From the NCBI GenBank assembly GCA_963920705.1, contig OY987226.1:10604501-10668500 (forward strand): 64,000 nucleotides of DNA. The letters run 5' to 3'. Below, piece after piece: positions 59,071-64,000 of this stretch (position 1 is its first letter; each line of letters opens with the position of its first letter). Source of the DNA: Odiellus spinosus (Eukaryota > Arthropoda > Arachnida > Opiliones > Phalangiidae). The notes below the pieces were generated by a model. The model was not told the origin of the DNA. It saw only the letters and a program-made list of their open reading frames with translations, and made no database searches. Made by a program: the position numbers and the translations under genes.

Positions 59071-60476
59071 TTAAACGCAGCTTTGCCACGCCAAACCACC
59101 GCAAGCAGCCGATACTATGAAATAAATGATTAGCTGAAAAGATATTGAAATTTCAAATATTAATTTAATTATTCTAAATATAATAATTTAAGTAAAAGTA
59201 AACATGCAAACTGATTTGATCCTTGTCAAAATGATTTTGCGCGTCGAACCTGCGAATTTAATCTCTGGGTTTTAAAATTCCCTAGGCTGTTTTTACGTTT
59301 CATTTGAATGTGCTATGATAAAATATCGAAAGAAATCAACTTTCTCAGTGAAGAAAAATCTAATTTGATCAAAAATGGTTCAAATTGGAAAATTACAACA
59401 GAATTTAACCAAATACTAGACAAAATATGTCACGCGTACGTGAAAACAGCCTTGTGAATTATTCCAATTTATTGGAATTAAATTCGTGAGCTTGCATGGC
59501 TAGATCAATTTGACAAGACCAGAATTGAGTCAGGTTGCGTGTCTACTTCAAAAAAAAATAAAAAGGTTAAGGAAGAAATTGACTTACAATGACAACGATG
59601 ATAATAATAATAGTCAGTTTAACATTTTTTAGAAACATGGCACGAGCAAGACCCCTACTCCTCTTTCGGAATGTTACAGACTGTAAAACATAACGAAAAA
59701 GGAGATAAATTACTTCAAAGTTCATTTAGGAGTTAAATAATAGTTTAAATTACACTAGCACTGAGGTTATCGGCTTTATTAACCAACAAATCTAATCTTT
59801 CCCCTCGAGCGGTGACAGATTCGATGTTTTGAACCATAATATCTTTAAGTTCGTCAATTTGACCTTGCACCTTCGATACTCCATCCGCGTCCTTGCTTTC
59901 GGAGTAATATTTCTTCAAGAAAAATAATTGACATAACGTTTTGATAAATTATATTTCAAAAATAGGTAATTACTAATTAGTACCATTTGATTAGCCAGAA
60001 TAGGTGAAAATTCGCTATTCATTGCGAATGGAAGGGCGGTTTGAGCTCTAATACCATATGTTCCGTGAAACCTTTTTTGGATCTCTTGTAGGAATAAAAA
60101 TGCTCTGCTTCTATTAAATTCCTACAAACCATTTAAAAAAATTTAATCTAACGTTAATTAAAACTGTCAATGAAGTATGGAAATAGTATTTAAAACTTAC
60201 ATCATCAGAAATGCATAAATAAACTATGCCATCCTCAAAAATGTAGTGAAACAAGTAACTACATAGAGAAATTGAAAGTTAGGTTGTATATTTAATAATC
60301 AGGATGAAATATTATTGAATTAGTAATTACCTTCCATGCGCGTAGGTTAATTTGGGTTTGTCAGGGCCAATTTTGGCTAAAATTTGTTCCGTAACCTCGG
60401 CAAAGTTTCCAGCGCAACTAGCATATTTTGAGAGTACGGTCGTTCCCCTCGATATTACTGCGTAAAGGAGAGGCAT
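59071..60476 (-). CDS. Vamp7: VAMP7 (longin R-SNARE), complete, six coding exons
   Basis: VAMP7 is a vesicle R-SNARE that pairs with Qabc SNAREs in fusion at late endosomes, lysosomes and the cell surface. Coding exons: 60,476-60,331; 60,258-60,201; 60,121-59,984; 59,912-59,754; 59,680-59,588; 59,133-59,071, all bounded by AG and GT. The protein is 218 residues (vertebrate VAMP7 is 220). Residues 1-110 form the longin domain, starting MPLLYAVISRGTTVLSKYA and including YLFHYIFEDGIVYLCISDD. Residues about 120-180 are the SNARE motif, with the zero-layer arginine at about 150 in TARGERLDLL. RGLARAMFLKNVKLT leads into a transmembrane segment at about 189-210, with a short CGGLAWQSCV tail. The first coding exon has nine untranslated bases after an acceptor, so at least one 5' non-coding exon lies upstream. 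Intron 5 holds a MITE. Confidence 0.95.
59195..59548. repeat. MITE family C, full copy, inside VAMP7 intron 5
   Basis: The left end AGTAAACATGCAAACTGATT and the right end AATTGAGTCAGGTTGCGTGT are inverted imperfect repeats that include the TTGTCAAATTGATC core. It is about 354 bp. It fills most of the 454-bp intron between 59,134 and 59,587. Fragments occur at 26,186 and 34,370. Confidence 0.8.
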
Positions 60477-60485
60477 CGTTCTATT

Positions 60486-61659
60486 CTGTAAAATTAGGGT
60501 AATATTTTATATTTGGTCTTGAATTTATTTCGTCTAGATTGAGTCACAGTCACGGGACAGAACTTTGTCAACAACGAACAACTTAACAACAAAAATATTT
60601 AGGGGCAGCTACTCATTAAGCCTTGCCAAAAATTTATATTTCTAACTCTATTACTTTTAGAATTTTTAGCTAAATATTATCGTCGAAAATGAGATAATTA
60701 TTTACCTGTTTCTAAAAATACTTGATTTGAATTAAATGTTACTAATAAATAGTTAATCTGTTGATAATATTGAAAATATTATGGTTACCCTTGATTGCCT
60801 TGAAACCCCTGAGCGCAGATGACGCACTACAGATTAATACTAAGATAGTATATTTCATCCTATCATATAGTATGCAAATTAGAAATTAAATTTTTATCAT
60901 GGGAAATAATACTGCAGTAGCATGTATTATCCTAACTTATCCATATGGAAAAATTTAAATTATTTTTATCTCTCAAATATTTTGTTTGACTCTGATATGG
61001 GAGTACGTAAATATTTCAAGATAGTTTAAAACGTTTTTATCCGTCATAAACGGTTTAAATTTTGAATTAAAAGCTATTAAATTAATCAGATTTTCAAAAA
61101 AATAATAACAATTGTTTTGCTGACGGAACTATTTTGTTTTCCTGCGAAAATCTCTTGGTGAAAATTAGCCTTCATTCGGGGTAATTAATACTCTTATGAT
61201 TTTATTACATAAAAGATAAAATTGGGTTAAATAAATGACATAGGTCTTATTTAGCTTATTCGCAAAGTAGGCTTAACAAGGATTGAGTAACAAAGTAGGA
61301 TTAATTGAGACACAAAGTAGGCTTAACAAGGATTAATGGAGATATAAAATAGAATAATATTATATATATTTTGAAATCTTACAGAAGTTGTGTCTTCGAC
61401 CCATCATTGAAGAAGTTAAATATTTCGAAATATTTGTTTAAATTTTTACTATAGTGAATTAGGTATTAGTAGCTTTCATTCTCCCTTTAATAAGTTTAAT
61501 CGGCTTGCGACAAAGGAAAAATCCCTAAAAAAAATGAGAAATCATCTTGTTGGTTATCAACTGAGGGAATTGTAAAAATCTAAATTTAATCTTTTCGAGA
61601 GAAGCTTTACAAGAAAGAACTTCGAAAATATTTTAGACCATTATCATTTGCCATTATGT
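60486..61659. other. Spacer between the TRPC and VAMP7 genes
   Basis: This should contain the TRPC 3' untranslated region and the VAMP7 promoter and 5' non-coding exon. An AATAAA on the minus strand at 61,201-61,206 could end the TRPC transcript. I cannot place the VAMP7 start site. A short tandem repeat sits at 61,253-61,345. Confidence 0.4.
61253..61345 (+). repeat. Short tandem repeat, ACAAAGTAGGCTTAACAAGG
   Basis: Three to four imperfect units of about 30 bp carry CAAAGTAGGCTTAACAAGG followed by ATTRAGT/ATTAATGG. It lies in the TRPC-VAMP7 spacer. Confidence 0.75.
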
Positions 61660-63969
61660 TTACATATTTTCTTCTCTTATCTCTCGCAAAATAGTTATCA
61701 TTTCATTTTTGACTTCCATCGCAATGGAATTTCTCAATATTTGAATTTCTTGTTGACTTAAAACGCAGCCTGGTCTGGATGAATTTAAATTGGGGACGGG
61801 CTTGAACACTGGCTTTTTCTTTTTTAAGTCCTGGAAACTGGGTTCGCATCTCAGTGACCTGATGATGTCACGTTTAATGGCTTCAATTTGCAAGGAGGTT
61901 CTAATGGCCTCTTTTTTGCGATCTTCCCTCAATTCGTATCTGAATTAAATTATGAAAACTTTAAGTTTTATAAAACTTTCTTAGGATTCGACATTTCGTG
62001 TACCTTAAACTCGAAATGTCCTGCTTAATCTCCAACAAGTCATCTTCATTTACCCCATCTTGCCTTAGTGTAAGTTTGCACTGATGAATGTACCGACTGA
62101 CCAGTAACTTCATGGTTTCCTTTAATTAAATGTGAATTCGAAGTTTAGATCTATTCTTGAGATTTATTTGTTACCTTTCCAAGTGACCTACTTGATAATT
62201 GTCAATGGGAATATCATCTTGAATATCTGAGTCCTGGTTACACCCAAAACTTCCCATGTTCTGAATTTAATGTTCAAATATGAATATTTTAATTATTAAA
62301 AGAATATACGACGAGTTGATTAAATACCTCGTTCTGGGTGGGCGTATTCTCAATTTCACTTTTCTTAAAACTCTGCCAAATATCATTCAAAGTAGTATAA
62401 AACTGGTAGACAGATTTGGGACTTATTATTAAATTGAATGGTGGTGGTAGTGTTGAACCGTCGTCGAAAAATCCTAGCCATAGCTTGGATCTGGCAAACT
62501 TCCATTCCATATCGGCTTGATTCTGTAAAAAGATTCACCCCTATCTGCGTTAGAATTTGCCCCTTTAAAATCATCTTCCTTTCAGCACATAGCCTAGTTT
62601 TCACTGTACAATTTCTAATGGTACGTCGTCTCCGACTTTAAAGGGGCTATAAAAATCGCAGATGATCCCTTTAAAGAATCCAAAAGCTATAGAAACAGGC
62701 TCGAGAATTTACCGTTATGACTTCGAAAGATTTTGTCATCATGGCAATAAGCATATTGACCAGAACGATAATTGTGATGACGTGGTAGCCAAGGAATAAG
62801 CCTTCCCCCAACGTCTCGATGAAGGTATCGTCTTCAAAAAGATCCGTACTTTTACGAGTCGTAATACCAAATAGGGTCCAGAAGAGGTGGCCAAATGTAC
62901 CGGTCATACTATCCAACATTTAATTTTATATTATTGGTACTAGCTGTGGCATTTTTAAAAGGTTGACAAACCTGCTAAACGCGTCCGGGTTCTTTGCGCA
63001 AGTTAATGTGACAGTTTCGCCTCCATGCTCGTAAGTTTGACAATGTTCTATATTGGAATCGTAAGACCAGTATAACTGGTACAAACCCAAAACAAAGGAG
63101 ACCAATACTAGGAAGAATGTGAATAGAAACTTAGCAATGTCCTAGAAATTCGTGGCACGTGTTAATAGCAAATACAAAAGAATTGTTTAATGTCTAATTA
63201 CCTTGAACATGCACCCTAAAGATATTTGCAAAGGCCCCAAATGAGGATTTGTTTGAAAAAGGTAAATTATTCTGGCGAAACTGAAAACGTTAGCAATAGC
63301 GAAGATGGCTTCCGCGATTAGGGTTGGATCGTTATCGGGCCAATGACCTCGATCTTGGAGTTTGAGTCCGTAGCGACCAGTAGAAACCAGGACGGACGCG
63401 ATGCCTTTCAGAGAGAATGACGCGATATATGATGTTAGCATCAAGAAATCTAACCAATTCCAGTACTGACGAACGTAATCGTCAATACCCTCTGACCATA
63501 TCTCTTTACATTCGCCCCAAACCATCCCTGTAAAAGTTCACAGTGGATTGTTATTGTTGCTTGAAATTAAACTGATAAGTCAGACGTTAGCTCTTTACCA
63601 ACAACCCAGAAGAAAATTAACCACTCCACGGCGGTCAGTGGTGGACCTCTGACGTGTTGAGTGGCTCTATCGTTGCTAAAAGTTGCTATGAGTAGGAGAA
63701 GGAGAAAAAACGCGAAAGAAGCAGTCCGATGGACGAACTTGACGAAAGGCGAACGTATCATCCGACCAAATTTAGTTTTGGGCAAGATCAAGTAGTAAAG
63801 GGACACTAAAGGTAGTCCAAACATCAATCCCAAGCAAACCAAAACTTTCATGGGCAAACTACTTTGACGCCATATCGGAATACCGTCGTACCATATGCTG
63901 GATAATAGTTGTTGACAATTGGGATGAGCTACAAACTTAGAAAACGAAACGTTATTCATTAGGTTGTGA
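61660..63969 (-). CDS. TRPC-family cation channel, last eight exons (5' end outside window)
   Basis: TRPC channels are tetrameric plasma-membrane Ca2+/cation channels opened downstream of phospholipase C. Exons: 63,969-63,599; 63,527-63,202; 63,141-62,972; 62,908-62,713; 62,522-62,328; 62,260-62,192; 62,119-62,004; 61,939-61,660, with matching phases, about 573 residues to TAA. The first exon carries the pre-S1 motif [12 protein letters not shown] and S1. Next come the [11 protein letters not shown] and WNWLDF region and [28 protein letters not shown] (S4-S5). The pore helix is HLFWTLFG, and S6 is [12 protein letters not shown]. The TRP box is [10 protein letters not shown], followed by TLPPPFN. 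The C-terminus has [13 protein letters not shown] and a charged helix ending REENM. Ankyrin repeats and the start lie beyond 64,000. [10 protein letters not shown] and the C-terminal motif look closest to TRPC3/6/7, from memory. The 62,908 acceptor has a weak pyrimidine tract. Confidence 0.93.
62541..62663. repeat. MITE family G, intact copy, in a TRPC intron
   Basis: The left end CTATCTGCGTTAGAATTTGC with CCCTTTAAA and the right end TTTAAAGGGGC with TATAAAAATCGCAGATG are inverted. About 123 bp lie inside the 190-bp intron between 62,523 and 62,712. This copy gives the uninterrupted form of the element broken at 58.3 kb. Confidence 0.8.
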
Positions 63970-64000
63970 CTGAAAGTAATTTATGACATACTTGTTTTTG

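Noticed and set aside
59754-59912. VAMP7 ending early at the in-frame TAA just after the SNARE motif
   Set aside because: GTAATT directly after the AGT codon is a donor. The exon at 59,680-59,588 continues with the expected VFRK..RAM..KNVKLT region, and the last exon supplies the membrane segment and tail, giving the normal length.
62164-62260. Alternative TRPC donor at GAAAG|GTAACA near 62,175
   Set aside because: It would put the next exon out of frame and meet a stop at once. The donor after CAA at 62,192 keeps the frame and restores the family motif [13 protein letters not shown].

Overview
This is an animal nuclear genome segment: AT-rich, gene-poor and repeat-rich, with small introns bounded by GT..AG sites in its two dense genes. 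The conserved proteins (a VAMP7 SNARE and a TRPC cation channel) are metazoan. The compact introns and the many short hAT-like and TA-flanked MITEs suggest an invertebrate, perhaps an arthropod, but nothing here fixes the species. Most open frames in the window are chance frames in low-complexity or repeat DNA.

Layout. Positions 1 to about 45,000 hold no gene I can defend. This stretch is AT-rich DNA with MITEs (a four-copy CAGAAG-ended family, a two-copy TA-flanked hairpin family, several foldback elements), degenerate dispersed repeats and several minisatellites. The most striking minisatellite is a 32-bp array at 30.3-31.0 kb. At 45,299-45,511 on the minus strand lies a first coding exon with a clear signal peptide and a consensus splice donor. 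The rest of that gene would have to lie to the left, so some or all of the gene-free 45 kb may be its intron. From 46 to 59 kb there are more transposon remnants, including two hAT-type non-autonomous elements with perfect 8-bp target-site duplications (50,063-50,459 and 58,340-58,578). The second of these is nested inside another MITE.

The right end is the gene-rich part. VAMP7 (minus strand, 60,476 down to 59,071, six coding exons, 218 residues) is complete. A TRPC channel gene (minus strand, from beyond the window to 61,660) gives its last eight exons: pre-S1 region, membrane domain, pore, TRP box and coiled-coil C-terminus. The two genes run head to tail about 1.2 kb apart. One intron in each is largely filled by a MITE.

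The two right-hand genes act in unrelated processes: late endosomal/lysosomal membrane fusion, and phospholipase C-linked cation entry. Nothing in the sequence suggests a shared system. I found no transposase or reverse transcriptase, no CRISPR array, and no rRNA or tRNA gene. Intron-exon structures were assembled by eye from splice consensus plus family similarity recalled from knowledge, without alignments.
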